NCBI RefSeq assembly: GCF_900105655.1
Contig: NZ_LT629787.1
Span: 2,914,001 to 2,978,000, forward strand
Length of the DNA stretch: 64,000 nucleotides
Source: Halopseudomonas salegens
GTDB taxonomy: Bacteria; Pseudomonadota; Gammaproteobacteria; Pseudomonadales; Pseudomonadaceae
Reading direction: 5' to 3'
The translations under genes and the position numbers were made by a program. The notes below the pieces were generated by a model. The model was not told the origin of the DNA and did no database searches. It saw nothing but the letters and a program-made list of their open reading frames with translations. Positions 24,680-34,493 of the stretch are shown piece after piece. Position 1 is the stretch's first letter. The number at the start of each line of letters is the position of its first letter.

Positions 24680-26461
24680 TCATGACAGAGCGGCCTGGCC
24701 AGCCTGACTCTCTGTCAAGGGTTCGCACACCACACTGAAGCCACTGATTTTTTTCGCGGCATGCTTGGCATGCGAGGCCCGTTCAGCCAGTTGCGCCGGG
24801 TCATAAATACCATGCCCACTGGCCGGCAGACTGACCACACCCACCGATAGTTGCAGCAAACCGTGCTGCCGCCAGCGTCCTTCACGGTCCGGCGCAGAAA
24901 AGCCCCCGGCAGCCAGATGCGCCGGTTGGTACATTGACCGGCACAGCTGCTGGAAACGCTGATCCAGAAGCTGCAAACGCTCGCGCCAATCATCACTGCG
25001 CAACACCAGCATAAAATCATCACCACCAATGTGACCGACAAAATCACAGCGCGGATCACACAGGCTGCGCAGGATCTGAGCCAGACCCAGTAACACCTCA
25101 TCGCCCTTGCCATAGCCATAGATATCGTTGAACGGCTTGAAAGCATCCAGATCGACATAACACAGCTGTGCCGCCTGTTGATTGGCCAACAGGCGAGACA
25201 GGCACTCCTGAATCGGAATATTGCCCGGCAACAGCGTCAGCGGATTGGCATGCCGCGCCTGGCGTATTTTCAATTCGGTAATCTGCCGCAGCACATCAAT
25301 CACCCGGCCAAGGCCCAGATACTGACCATTGCGCACGATGATGAAATCCTCTTCCATCCGCTGCCTCGCCCGGCTGGTCAACAGGCGACTGACCCGCTCC
25401 AGGCTCTGCTGTACATCAACCACCAGGTAATCACGGTCCATTAACTGGCTGATTGGCTTGCGTCCGTGCAGCTCGGAAGCAAAGGGTTTCAGCATCGTCT
25501 GGCTGAGGCTGTGGCAATGCACCGTACCGACCGGTTCACCACTGTCATTCAGCACCGCCAGGCTGTTCAGACTGGCCTGCTGATGAAAGCGTGCCAGTAC
25601 CGCACTGACCTTTTCGCTCTGATGCACCCCGGGCACCGACAACAGGAGTGAATCCAGGGCCTGCTCGGGCTCCAGCTGTACCTGGTCAACCGGGGCCTGC
25701 AGGCGCACGTCCCAGTCCGCCAGTTGCCGCAAGGGCTCAACAGCCGGGCGCCCGAGCAGGTAGCCCTGAACCCAGTCAACTCCCATATCCTCCAGCACCC
25801 TGAGTTCTTCCGGCTGCTCGATCCCTTCAGCAATAATATGCGCCTTGGAAGCATTCGCCAGGCTCAGTATGGAGCCGACGAATTCGCGTTTCAGCGGATC
25901 ACGATGCAAACCATCGATAAAATGCCGGTCGATCTTGACGAAATCAGGGCGCAACTCCGACCACAGGCGCAAACTGGAATAGCCGGCACCCAGGTCATCC
26001 AGAGCGATGGAAAACCCCATATCCCGGTAATGGAAAAGGGCACTGTGCAACAAGCCGAAATTATCGATGGGGGCCTGCTCGGTCAGTTCGATCACCACCT
26101 GTTCTGGCGACATGCCGACGGCTTTCAACATGGCCAGAGTGCGCCCGGGATAATGCTGTTTTTCCAGCAGGCTTTCCGGTGAGACATTCAGGAACAGCCT
26201 GCCCGGCAGTTGCATGCGGCTGAAGGCTTCGACCGCCTTGCCACGGCACAGCATTTCCAGTTCGGTCAACAACCCCCAGTGACGTGCTGCGGAAAACAGG
26301 GTCAGCGGAGAATGCAGCGGGCTGTTGGATGGCCCCCGGGTAAGGGCCTCATAACCCATAATCCGCCTCTGCATGGTGGACACGATAGGCTGAAACAGAA
26401 TTGACACCGCGCCCTCAGCCAGGATGGCGAGTAACGCCTCACGTTGTTCATTGACGGTCAT
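24680..26461 (-). CDS. EAL–CBS–GGDEF cyclic di-GMP signalling protein
   Basis: A 593-residue soluble protein. The N-terminal EAL domain (about 10–245) keeps the phosphodiesterase residues: EALTRG, LNVSPESLL, ELTEQ, ALDDLGAGYSSLR, KIDRHF, AEGIEQPEE and QGYLLGRP. A CBS pair follows (about 285–425; EDFIIVRNGQYLGLGRVIDVL), then a GGDEF domain with the variant motif GGDDF at 479–483 and no RxxD inhibition site (PRCD instead). It is therefore probably a phosphodiesterase, with the GGDEF domain active or regulatory. Its CBS module closely resembles that of the histidine kinase at 10046. It lies 123 bases downstream of the SbcC-like gene on the same strand. Confidence 0.92.
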   Translation of the reverse strand: MTVNEQREALLAILAEGAVSILFQPIVSTMQRRIMGYEALTRGPSNSPLHSPLTLFSAARHWGLLTELEMLCRGKAVEAFSRMQLPGRLFLNVSPESLLEKQHYPGRTLAMLKAVGMSPEQVVIELTEQAPIDNFGLLHSALFHYRDMGFSIALDDLGAGYSSLRLWSELRPDFVKIDRHFIDGLHRDPLKREFVGSILSLANASKAHIIAEGIEQPEELRVLEDMGVDWVQGYLLGRPAVEPLRQLADWDVRLQAPVDQVQLEPEQALDSLLLSVPGVHQSEKVSAVLARFHQQASLNSLAVLNDSGEPVGTVHCHSLSQTMLKPFASELHGRKPISQLMDRDYLVVDVQQSLERVSRLLTSRARQRMEEDFIIVRNGQYLGLGRVIDVLRQITELKIRQARHANPLTLLPGNIPIQECLSRLLANQQAAQLCYVDLDAFKPFNDIYGYGKGDEVLLGLAQILRSLCDPRCDFVGHIGGDDFMLVLRSDDWRERLQLLDQRFQQLCRSMYQPAHLAAGGFSAPDREGRWRQHGLLQLSVGVVSLPASGHGIYDPAQLAERASHAKHAAKKISGFSVVCEPLTESQAGQAALS

Positions 26462-26583
26462 GGAGAGTTCCAGCAGCAAAACAGGGAGTATCAGGCCGCC
26501 GCCCTGGCAGGTGATGCTTGTAACTTCCATGCTGACAGTCAGCAATGACAATTCGATGACAACCCGCTCGGCAGATGGCGGGC

Positions 26584-29220
26584 TCAGAGTCCGCCGGTCA
26601 ACTGCTGCATTTGCCGTACCGGCACCCCCAGGTCCTGCCATTTGTCAGCGTGGCAGGTAAACAGGAGGATCTGATGCCGCCGTGCGGCATCAAACAGGAT
26701 TCGCTTCATGTCATCCAGGCGCTGGTTGTCACTGTGCACCAGGGCATCATCCAGGATGATCAGGGTTGGCCGTCCGGCGGCCTGCAGCAGGTCGGCATAG
26801 GCCAGACGACTGATCAGCCCCATCTGCTCCCGCGCGCCATAACTGAGTGTTTCCAAAGGATCATTGATCGCACCACCAGCTTGCTGCCGTACCAACTGTC
26901 GGGGCTGCAGTTGCTCGTCAACGAGCAAATCCGCCTGCGGAAACAACAAACGCAAATAGTGCTGGATATGCGCCTGCAACGGAGCCTGCAAACGTCTGGT
27001 CAACGCCTGTCGCTGCTCGGCAAGCAAGTCTTTCAGAAGACTCAGGGCAGCTACGCGGCGCTCAACCTCGTGCAAACGCTGCACGGATTGTTCTGCGGCC
27101 TGACGCGCAACAGCCAACTGCTCCTCAAGGGCTTCTGCATTGAGGGCCTGCAAAGCACTGCGCAAGCCGACAATGACGGTTTTACGCTCGGCAAAGGCCT
27201 GCTCCAGCTGCTCAGCCGTGCGAGTAAAACGCAACCGGTCATCCCGCAGAATATCCGGACGTGCCGCTGCAATCTGTTCGGCACGTTCACTGAGCCGTTG
27301 TTGAATCGTCTGCGCAATATCCAGCTGCGCCCGCAGCTGGTCGGTTAACCCCTGCTCCTGTTGTTGACTGTGCAGATCGGCAATATGGGTTTGCAATCGA
27401 CTCAGTTCAGCTTGAGCGGTAGTCTTCTCGCGCTCGGCAGCCAACAACTGCTGCTGAAGGTCGCGGCAACGCTGCTCTGCCTGACGCCACTGCTGCTCGG
27501 CTGCGGCAAACAGGCTTTCCGCTTGATGCAGAGAGATATCGGTCAGTTGCCGGGGAGCTTCTGTGGGCAATTCGGGCAACGCAGCCAACTGCTGCTGGCA
27601 GTCGGCCAACTCCTGCTCCAATGCGGCCACCCCCTGTGGAGCCAAACCCGCCAGACGGGTTTGCGCTGACGCCAGCTCCCGCTCTGCGAGCTGCGCCTGT
27701 TCCTGGCGTTGTTCGGCTGCGTTCAGATCGCTGACGCCGAGCTGCCGACACAGTAACGCATACTCGTCCTGCAGGCGCTGTTGCTCACGCATCAACTCAC
27801 CCAGATCACTGCCACCGGGCAAAATGCGCAACCGGCCCAGTGTCCCCAGGTCCAGCTCAGCCGACTGCGTCAGCGCCTGGGCACCTTTGCCTTGCAAGGT
27901 GTGCCCATTCAGGCTGACAGCCCCGTTGCTCAAGTCATACTCCAGTCGTGTCGCCGCCTGCTGTTGTCGCGCCAGCACCTGATCCAGGGTAATGCGCGAC
28001 TGGCGAAGTTGCTTGAGGTCCGCACCGGGCAACTGACTCTGCTGCAGCCTGCGTTGCCAGTCAGCCACGTCTGCTGCGCAGCGCATGGCCGTTTCAACTT
28101 GTGGCTGCAGTTGTTCCAGCCGTGCCTGCAAGGCAGCACGCTCGGATGCTTGTTGTTGCCGTTGCACCTGTTCCCGCACCTGACTCAGCTGCGCTCGGGC
28201 GACGACATGCTCCTGTTCGGCACGCTGCTGGTCGGCGGCGGCTTCTTGCCTGTGCTGCTCCAGGGCCTGACAGTTGGCCGTCGCATTGGCCAGCGCTTGC
28301 TCGCGACGCTCACGCTCTTCCAGCTGGTGTTTGAAGCCGGCGATCTGTTCACGAATCAGACGCAAAGTGTTGCCACACTGCTCCTGCAGCTGCAGATCCT
28401 GTTCCTGCTGTTGTTGCAAGCGCGCCACCTGATCCAGCGCTTGCTGGGTTTCGCGCTCGCGGCGGCGATACTCCAACCAGGGTTGCTGCTGTTCATCGGC
28501 AGCCTGTTGTTGAACCAGCAGACCCAACTGATCGACTTCGGAGCGATACTGCGCAACCCGCTCCGTCAGTACTGCCACTTTTTCCGCCTGTTCCCTGGAC
28601 GTTTGCACAAGCTGGGCGTAGCGACCCGTTGGCTTGCCGGTTTTTGTCTGCAATTCTGCCAATTGTGCAGTCACGGCATCCACGACACGGTCACCGCCGC
28701 TACTGGCCAGCTCACCCAGGGTATCGCCCAGTGCTGCCTGCAGATGCTCACTGGCGTGGCTCACCGCGCCGCTGATTTCATGCCCGCTGCCCTGTTCAAT
28801 CCACAACAGGCCGGGAATCCCCCAGTGTTCAGCCTTGCTGACCCCCTTGCCGGGGAACTCGTAGCCGAGCAGCGCAGCCAGTCTTTCTTCTGCTTCACTG
28901 CCACTCCAGTGCTGGTTTTCTATGTGCAGGTCGCAGCGCTTCTGTTTGAGAAATCGCTTGTGCAAGTGCCAGCTTTCACCTTGCCAGAGAAAGCGCAGGC
29001 TGATTTCCGGTGCCGCCGAGCTGTCTCCCCAAGGCTGCAGGTCGGTCACCACACTGGAACCATGCCGCTCGAAGAATGCGGCACGAATTGCTCGTACCAG
29101 GGTACTTTTGCCCGATTCGTTGGGTCCGGCAATCACGTTCAGGCCGGGCTGCAATTCCGTCAGCCGCAAGGGCTTGCGAAACTGACGGAACTGATTGACC
29201 TCCAGCTCGATCAGTTGCAT
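26584..29220 (-). CDS. SbcC/YhaN-like AAA ATPase with long coiled coil
   Basis: An 878-residue SMC/Rad50-type ATPase. The Walker A is GPNESGKST (32–40), the Walker B is LIILDDALVHSD near 815–826, and the intervening roughly 600 residues are glutamine/glutamate-rich coiled coil. I see no CxxC zinc hook at the apex, unlike SbcC or Rad50; this is the YhaN-like form. With the metallophosphoesterase encoded upstream (10-base overlap) it should form an SbcCD-like nuclease complex acting on DNA ends or hairpins. The C-terminal TLSYGAREQMGLISRLAYADLL block corresponds to the ABC signature region. Confidence 0.88.
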   Translation of the reverse strand: MQLIELEVNQFRQFRKPLRLTELQPGLNVIAGPNESGKSTLVRAIRAAFFERHGSSVVTDLQPWGDSSAAPEISLRFLWQGESWHLHKRFLKQKRCDLHIENQHWSGSEAEERLAALLGYEFPGKGVSKAEHWGIPGLLWIEQGSGHEISGAVSHASEHLQAALGDTLGELASSGGDRVVDAVTAQLAELQTKTGKPTGRYAQLVQTSREQAEKVAVLTERVAQYRSEVDQLGLLVQQQAADEQQQPWLEYRRRERETQQALDQVARLQQQQEQDLQLQEQCGNTLRLIREQIAGFKHQLEERERREQALANATANCQALEQHRQEAAADQQRAEQEHVVARAQLSQVREQVQRQQQASERAALQARLEQLQPQVETAMRCAADVADWQRRLQQSQLPGADLKQLRQSRITLDQVLARQQQAATRLEYDLSNGAVSLNGHTLQGKGAQALTQSAELDLGTLGRLRILPGGSDLGELMREQQRLQDEYALLCRQLGVSDLNAAEQRQEQAQLAERELASAQTRLAGLAPQGVAALEQELADCQQQLAALPELPTEAPRQLTDISLHQAESLFAAAEQQWRQAEQRCRDLQQQLLAAEREKTTAQAELSRLQTHIADLHSQQQEQGLTDQLRAQLDIAQTIQQRLSERAEQIAAARPDILRDDRLRFTRTAEQLEQAFAERKTVIVGLRSALQALNAEALEEQLAVARQAAEQSVQRLHEVERRVAALSLLKDLLAEQRQALTRRLQAPLQAHIQHYLRLLFPQADLLVDEQLQPRQLVRQQAGGAINDPLETLSYGAREQMGLISRLAYADLLQAAGRPTLIILDDALVHSDNQRLDDMKRILFDAARRHQILLFTCHADKWQDLGVPVRQMQQLTGGL

Positions 29221-30341
29221 GTCTTGCTTCCTGCCGGGGCATGATCACGCATCAGAGTGGCCAGAATCATCAACGCTTCTCGAGCCACCTCGGCATCCGG
29301 GCCCGCTTGCCGCTGTTGCAATTGCTCCACCACCTCGGCCAGATAGCCATCGGCCTGCAAGCTGACCAGGTCTTCAGCGCTTGGCGCCAGCGTCAATTCC
29401 CCCCAATGACAGGCCAGGCTGCGAAAACGGCCGGCAGCCACCGACAACGCTTGCTGCAATCGCTGCAAGCCGCTCAGGTCAGTGGTTCCACGCAAGGCAA
29501 GATCGAGTACGCTGGTATCCGGCAGCGCATCCAGGTCTGCGATGCATTGATCGATATCGCTGGCCAGTTGAATATCCCGCTGCCACTGCTGCCATTGATA
29601 ACCGCCCACCTCATGGGCGCTAACCTGCACCGCAGCCCCCGGCCCGGGAATCTCGACCTTGAGTACCTGACCCGCCCCATTGGCCTTGAAGCGCTCCTGC
29701 TCGGGAGTACCGCTATACCAGGTGCGCGCATCAACCTGTTTCAAACCATGCCAGTCACCCAGTGCCAGGTAATCCAGGCGCGCCTGCTCGGCGCGACCTG
29801 CTGCAATCGGGTTGGGGGAGTCGATATCAGCCGCCAGAATGCCCTGTACGCTACCGTGCGCCAGCCCGATTCGCAGCAGAGCAGCCGGTGTATCAGCGCT
29901 GTCAAACCAGTCGGTCAGGTCGCGGTTGGTTTGGCGCTGGGTCAGGGGGGCGGGCAATACCGCAAAACCGGCAGCGGGAAAACGGTGAACCTCCGGGCGC
30001 AACAACAGGTGTACGTTGTCCGGTACCGCCTGCAGACGCACGGCACGGCTCCAGACACTTTCCACCAGCGCAGCATCATGGTTGCCGGGCAGCAGCAACC
30101 ATGGCCCGGCATAGGCTTGCAGCGCATTGAACAGGCGACGGATGATGCGATCGGATACGGTTTGTGCGTCAAAGACATCACCCGCAACCAGCACTGCATC
30201 AACCTGCCACTCGCTCGCCAGGGCAGCTATACGCTCGACACAGCTAAAACGGGCTTCAGCAAGAGCAACCGCATCATCGCTGGCAAAACGGCCGTATTGA
30301 CGACCGATTTGCCAGTCTGCGGTATGCAGAAAACTGGGCAT
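29211..30341 (-). CDS. SbcD/YhaO-like DNA repair metallophosphoesterase
   Basis: A 376-residue calcineurin-like nuclease subunit. The metal-binding motifs are in order: HTADWQIG (H6, D9), AGDVFDAQ, LPGNHD, GLAHGS and GDWHGL. The C-terminal third is the partner-binding cap. The stop codon overlaps the start of the SbcC-like gene by 10 bases, which implies translational coupling and a shared complex. In Pseudomonas such a pair exists in addition to true SbcCD. A likely promoter lies in the 91 bases between it and the small gene upstream. Confidence 0.9.
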   Translation of the reverse strand: MPSFLHTADWQIGRQYGRFASDDAVALAEARFSCVERIAALASEWQVDAVLVAGDVFDAQTVSDRIIRRLFNALQAYAGPWLLLPGNHDAALVESVWSRAVRLQAVPDNVHLLLRPEVHRFPAAGFAVLPAPLTQRQTNRDLTDWFDSADTPAALLRIGLAHGSVQGILAADIDSPNPIAAGRAEQARLDYLALGDWHGLKQVDARTWYSGTPEQERFKANGAGQVLKVEIPGPGAAVQVSAHEVGGYQWQQWQRDIQLASDIDQCIADLDALPDTSVLDLALRGTTDLSGLQRLQQALSVAAGRFRSLACHWGELTLAPSAEDLVSLQADGYLAEVVEQLQQRQAGPDAEVAREALMILATLMRDHAPAGSKTCN

Positions 30342-30432
30342 GACGGGATAACTCCTTGGGTACTGGATCGCAGCACTATGATGTCAAGGCCACACCCTAG
30401 CCGCGCCAGGCAGGCGTTGTCCAGCCAGCCGA

Positions 30433-30606
30433 CTAGCCAACCTTGTCCATGGCCTCCAGTTCACGCCACAGTGCATCAGCCTCCTGACTGAGCGTGGAAT
30501 AGGTCCGTATATCACCATTGCGCTGTGCCGTCATGGCCGCTTCAAGCTTGGCATCATAGGCCTTGCGCAGTTTTTTTCGTGGATCCTGGCGTAAGAAGCC
30601 GAACAT
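30433..30606 (-). CDS. Small DUF6435 / Lacal_2735-like protein (57 aa)
   Basis: A 57-residue charged protein starting MFGFLRQDPRKKLRKAYDA and continuing with a helical AQRNGDIRTYSTLSQEADALW segment. The MF-x-F-L start, basic KKLRK helix and acidic second helix match the small two-helix family I know as DUF6435 (Lacal_2735 family), of unknown function. A GAGGGC site precedes the ATG. It lies 19 bases after the slipin gene and may be cotranscribed with the NfeD–slipin pair. Confidence 0.75.
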   Translation of the reverse strand: MFGFLRQDPRKKLRKAYDAKLEAAMTAQRNGDIRTYSTLSQEADALWRELEAMDKVG

Positions 30607-30625
30607 GGTTTGCCCTCAATTGAAT

Positions 30626-31405
30626 TTATCGCTGGTTATCGGAATGTCCACCTTTGGCGTTTTTGGTCAGCGCATCCAGCAGATCAATGGGTAACGGGAA
30701 CACAATGGTCGAAGCATTGGTGTTACTCATATCCGCCAGTGTCTGCAGATAACGCAACTGCATGGCGCCGGGCTCACGGGACATCACATTGGCGGCCTCG
30801 ACCAGTTTTTCCGAAGCCTGCAGTTCGCCTTCGGCATGAATCACCTTGGCCCGACGCTCCCGTTCTGCCTCAGCCTGCCGGGCAATCGCGCGGATCATGT
30901 TTTCATTCAGGTCGACGTGCTTGATTTCCACATTGGCTACCTTGACACCCCATTCTTCGGTCTGGGCATCAATGATTTCCTGAATATCCGCATTCAACTT
31001 GTCACGTTCGGAGAGCATTTCATCCAGGTCGTGTTTGCCGAGTACTGAACGCAAGGTGGTTTGCGCCAATTGGCTGGTGGCCTCGGAAAAATTCTCTACC
31101 CGGATAATCGAGCGCTCCGGGTCGACTACCCGGTAATACAGTACCGCGTTGACCCTGACCGTGACGTTGTCGCGGGAGATAACATCCTGGCTCGGTACAT
31201 CCAGCGCGACCACACGCAAATCCACCCGGGTCATTTGCTGCAGACCGGGAATCACAATAATCAGGCCCGGTCCTTTGACACCCTGAAAGCGACCGAGAAA
31301 GAACACCACGCCACGTTGATACTCGGGCAGGATACGTATCGCCGACGCGATGATGATGAGGAAAAAGACGATGGGAGTGATATAGGGAATTATATCGCCA
31401 AGCAT
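30626..31405 (-). CDS. Slipin (SPFH/stomatin family membrane protein)
   Basis: A 259-residue SPFH protein: a hydrophobic N-terminal anchor (about 6–27), then a Band 7 domain with [32 protein letters not shown] and [15 protein letters not shown], and a helical C-terminus ending in a Ser/Asn tail. Slipins form large membrane rings that organise lipid microdomains and hold partner proteases. It is 51 bases downstream of the NfeD protease gene, the classic STOPP-operon pairing, in which the NfeD protease cleaves the stomatin C-terminus. Confidence 0.94.
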   Translation of the reverse strand: MLGDIIPYITPIVFFLIIIASAIRILPEYQRGVVFFLGRFQGVKGPGLIIVIPGLQQMTRVDLRVVALDVPSQDVISRDNVTVRVNAVLYYRVVDPERSIIRVENFSEATSQLAQTTLRSVLGKHDLDEMLSERDKLNADIQEIIDAQTEEWGVKVANVEIKHVDLNENMIRAIARQAEAERERRAKVIHAEGELQASEKLVEAANVMSREPGAMQLRYLQTLADMSNTNASTIVFPLPIDLLDALTKNAKGGHSDNQR

Positions 31406-31456
31406 ACAACCTCCTGTAATTTGAGTGCAGACACCGCCGATAGCGGCTATCCGCTG

Positions 31457-32926
31457 TTACCGCTCGGGGCTGACCTCCAGCGTCAAGCCGTCGAGATGTC
31501 GAATAGTCAACCAGGTACCGGCCTTGACCGGCTGTCCGGCACGGGCATTCCAGCGTTCGCCACTGACTTGCACATGCCCGAGATAACTGTCACCGCCAGC
31601 GACAAAATCATCCAGTGCCAGAGCACGTTCACGCAACAGGTGTTCTGCACCACTGGCAGCCGGGCTGCGACGCAACCCCACCAGCCGGTAAAGCGCCCAG
31701 AGCATGAAACCCGCCGCTATCGCCGCGACGCCCCCGATGGTAGGCAGTGAAATATCCTGATGACTGCCATCCATGAGAATCACTGAACCGACAACAAAAG
31801 CGACAATCCCGCCAATACCCAGAATGCCGAAACTGGGCGCAAAGGCCTCGGCAATAATAAAAACCAGCCCCAGAATGATCAGCACCAGCCCGGCGTAATT
31901 GACCGACAACACCTGAAAGGCAAACAGAGCCAGCACCAGACTGATCACGCCGATCACCCCGGGAAAGATACTGCCCGGGTTGGACAGCTCAAAAATGATG
32001 CCGTAAAAACCGATCAGCATCAGAAAGTAGGCAATGTTCGGGTTGGTGATTACCGCCAAAAGCTGCGTGCGCCAGTTGGGATCAACGCGGACCATCTCGA
32101 GTTCGGCAGTATCCAGCGTCAGCTCTCCCCCGGCCATCGCAACAGTGCGACCATGAATTTGCTGCAGCAAGTCATCAATGTCACGCGCCACCACGTCCAC
32201 TACATTTTTTTCCAGGGCCTCCTGCGAGCCCAGATTGACCGCTTCGCGCACGGCCTCTTCAGCCCAGTCAGCATTCCGGCCATGCCGTTCGGCCAACTCG
32301 CGAATGTAAGCGACCGAGTCTTCCAGCATCTTGCGCTCCATGGCGCTGCCACCCCGACGCGGACTGGACGACTCTTCAGTCTTGCCAGCCTCCTCGGCAG
32401 CGTCGTCGCCGACATCCTCTTCGCTGGGGGATGCGGGCTCCGGCTCATCACTGCCGGGCATACCCCCCATCTGGACCGGTGTTGCCGAGCCCAGATGGGT
32501 CGCCGGGGCCATCGCAGCGATATGACTGGCATACAGAATATAGGTACCAGCGCTCGCGGCCCGGCTTCCCGAGGGGCTCACATAGGTAGCAACCGGCACC
32601 GGGGAAGCAAGTATCCGCTTGTTGATCAGGCGCATGGAGTCAACCAGCCCGCCCGGTGTATCCAGCTCGATTACCACCAGAGCAGCATTGTCAGCAGCGG
32701 CCTGCTCGAACCCCCGCACCAGGTAGTCCATGGTTGCCGGTCCGATGGCATCGTTCACGCTGAGCACAATGCCACTGCGTCGCTCACTGCTTTCGCTGGC
32801 CATCGCCTGATAATTGTGGACAAACAGCGCCATGAATACACCCACGACAACTGTCATGACACTGCTCAAGGCCAACCAGCCCGAAGCTAGACCCCGGGTG
32901 CGACCATGTTGCTTGTACAGGGACAC
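31457..32926 (-). CDS. NfeD-family membrane serine protease (long form)
   Basis: A 489-residue protein with an N-terminal hydrophobic segment (about 15–38, signal or anchor), a ClpP-like protease domain, four to five membrane helices (about 285–400) and a C-terminal OB-fold NfeD domain. The catalytic serine lies in SGSRAASAGTYI, and the lysine of the Ser-Lys dyad is probably in MERKMLEDSVAYI. Between them sits a long acidic, low-complexity insertion (about residues 155–190: Glu, Asp, Pro, Ser) not needed for the fold. The partner is the slipin encoded next. Divergent from the MscS channel gene. Confidence 0.93.
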   Translation of the reverse strand: MSLYKQHGRTRGLASGWLALSSVMTVVVGVFMALFVHNYQAMASESSERRSGIVLSVNDAIGPATMDYLVRGFEQAAADNAALVVIELDTPGGLVDSMRLINKRILASPVPVATYVSPSGSRAASAGTYILYASHIAAMAPATHLGSATPVQMGGMPGSDEPEPASPSEEDVGDDAAEEAGKTEESSSPRRGGSAMERKMLEDSVAYIRELAERHGRNADWAEEAVREAVNLGSQEALEKNVVDVVARDIDDLLQQIHGRTVAMAGGELTLDTAELEMVRVDPNWRTQLLAVITNPNIAYFLMLIGFYGIIFELSNPGSIFPGVIGVISLVLALFAFQVLSVNYAGLVLIILGLVFIIAEAFAPSFGILGIGGIVAFVVGSVILMDGSHQDISLPTIGGVAAIAAGFMLWALYRLVGLRRSPAASGAEHLLRERALALDDFVAGGDSYLGHVQVSGERWNARAGQPVKAGTWLTIRHLDGLTLEVSPER

Positions 32927-33103
32927 GCCTAGCCCTCCAATACCTGATCTGATGATGTCAGATTAGCAGAGTCGGTTGCTGTCGGCAGACTGCCAAACCT
33001 GGCAATACGTGACACCGTATGACCGGGTTCCGGGTTGCACCGCCGACAGGCCATGCTGCATGCGCTATAGTGAGTCATAAAATTGCCATGGAGCACCCAG
33101 CGC

Positions 33104-34399
33104 TTGTCTGACCGTCTTTCCCTCCTGCTTCAGCAGGCTTACCTGTTCTGGACCAGCCCCCTGGTGGTCTATCAAGTAATCATTCTGCTGTTTGCCGCAG
33201 GCATTACCCTGTTTTTACGCAAAACGCTGTCGCCACGCCTGGAGTCGCTGGCCGGTATCGACGGCACCCGCCAGTTACGGCACCTGCTCAGCCGCTCCGG
33301 GCAACGTCTGCTGGCTCCACTGAGTCTGCTGTTGTGGGTGATGATCGGGCGCAGTCTGCTGCTCGGCAGTGAGCTGGAAACACAATTGCTGGACCTGGCC
33401 ATACCACTGTTGCTATCCATGGCTGGTGTCCGCCTTGTGGTCTATCTGTTGCGCAAGGGTTTCCCGGTCACGCCGGCACTCAAGACCTGGGAAAACATCA
33501 TCAGCTTCAGCATATGGACGCTGGTAGCCCTGCACCTGGTAGGTATTCTGCCGCACATGCTGCAGTTGCTGGATAGTCTGGCAGTTACGCTTGGCGAAAC
33601 CCGTATTTCACTGCTTTATGTGCTCAAACTGCTGTTGCTGGTAGCCTTGATGCTCTCGCTGGCATTCTGGCTGTCCGCGCTGATTGAACGCCGCATGCGC
33701 GGCTTCACACATGTCTCGCCGGGACTTCAGGTTGCACTGGGCAAATTCAGCCGGGTTTTCCTGCTTACCCTGGCCGTGCTTCTGTCACTCAACCTTGTTG
33801 GCATAGACCTCACCACATTGACGGTTTTTGGCGGCGCACTCGGGGTCGGGCTGGGCTTTGGCCTGCAACGAATAACCAGTAACTTCATCAGCGGCTTCAT
33901 CCTGATTCTCGACCGCTCGATCAAACCCGGTGATGTAGTCACCATCGGTGAAAGTTTTGGTTGGGTACAGGAACTGCGGGCACGTTACATCGTGGTGCGC
34001 AACCGGGATGGTGTGGACACCCTGATTCCGAACGAAAACGTGATCACCAATGAAGTCATCAACTGGAGCTATGCCGACCGTAATATCCGCCTGCGTATTC
34101 AGGTCGAAATCAGCTATGACGACGACCCGGAACAGGCCATGGAACTCATGCAGCAAGCTGCCAGCGTGTCGCCACGTGCTCTGCAGGAGCCCCCGGCATT
34201 GGTCAATCTGGTCGAGTTTGGTGACAACGGTATTCTGCTCGAACTGCGAGTATGGATTGCCGACCCTGAGGCCGGCGTCGGCAGCGTGCGTTCCGCCATC
34301 AACCTGGCTATCTGGCGCGCATTCAAGCAAGCCAACATCACTATTCCTTACCCGCAACGCGACCTGCATATAAAGGGCCCCTTGCCACGCCAGGAATAG
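33104..34399 (+). CDS. Mechanosensitive ion channel, MscS family
   Basis: A 431-residue inner-membrane channel releasing solutes on hypo-osmotic shock. There are about five membrane segments before the pore helix; the conserved MscS core reads GALGVGLGFGLQRITSNFISGFILILDRSIKPGD-type sequence at about 245–280, then the beta domain with NRDGVDTLIPNENVI. No ATG fits: the frame opens at TTG 33083, but a likely -10 (TATAGT, 33066–33071) would leave that start nearly leaderless. TTG at 33104, with GGAG at 33090–33093, is preferred; 33083 remains possible. Confidence 0.9.
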   Translation: MSDRLSLLLQQAYLFWTSPLVVYQVIILLFAAGITLFLRKTLSPRLESLAGIDGTRQLRHLLSRSGQRLLAPLSLLLWVMIGRSLLLGSELETQLLDLAIPLLLSMAGVRLVVYLLRKGFPVTPALKTWENIISFSIWTLVALHLVGILPHMLQLLDSLAVTLGETRISLLYVLKLLLLVALMLSLAFWLSALIERRMRGFTHVSPGLQVALGKFSRVFLLTLAVLLSLNLVGIDLTTLTVFGGALGVGLGFGLQRITSNFISGFILILDRSIKPGDVVTIGESFGWVQELRARYIVVRNRDGVDTLIPNENVITNEVINWSYADRNIRLRIQVEISYDDDPEQAMELMQQAASVSPRALQEPPALVNLVEFGDNGILLELRVWIADPEAGVGSVRSAINLAIWRAFKQANITIPYPQRDLHIKGPLPRQE

Positions 34400-34493
34400 C
34401 CCGGGGCTCCCTGCAAGCCGATGTGCTTCTGCCCACGAGTGTTCTAGACTCTGGGCAGTAGACGTTTTGCGTACACCACTGTCGAGCCATGCC

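Noticed and set aside
27781..29244. A 487-codon plus-strand frame opposite the SbcC-like gene
   Set aside because: Its composition (very Leu-, Gln- and Arg-rich) is what complementary reading of coiled-coil codons gives. No ribosome-binding site or motif supports it.
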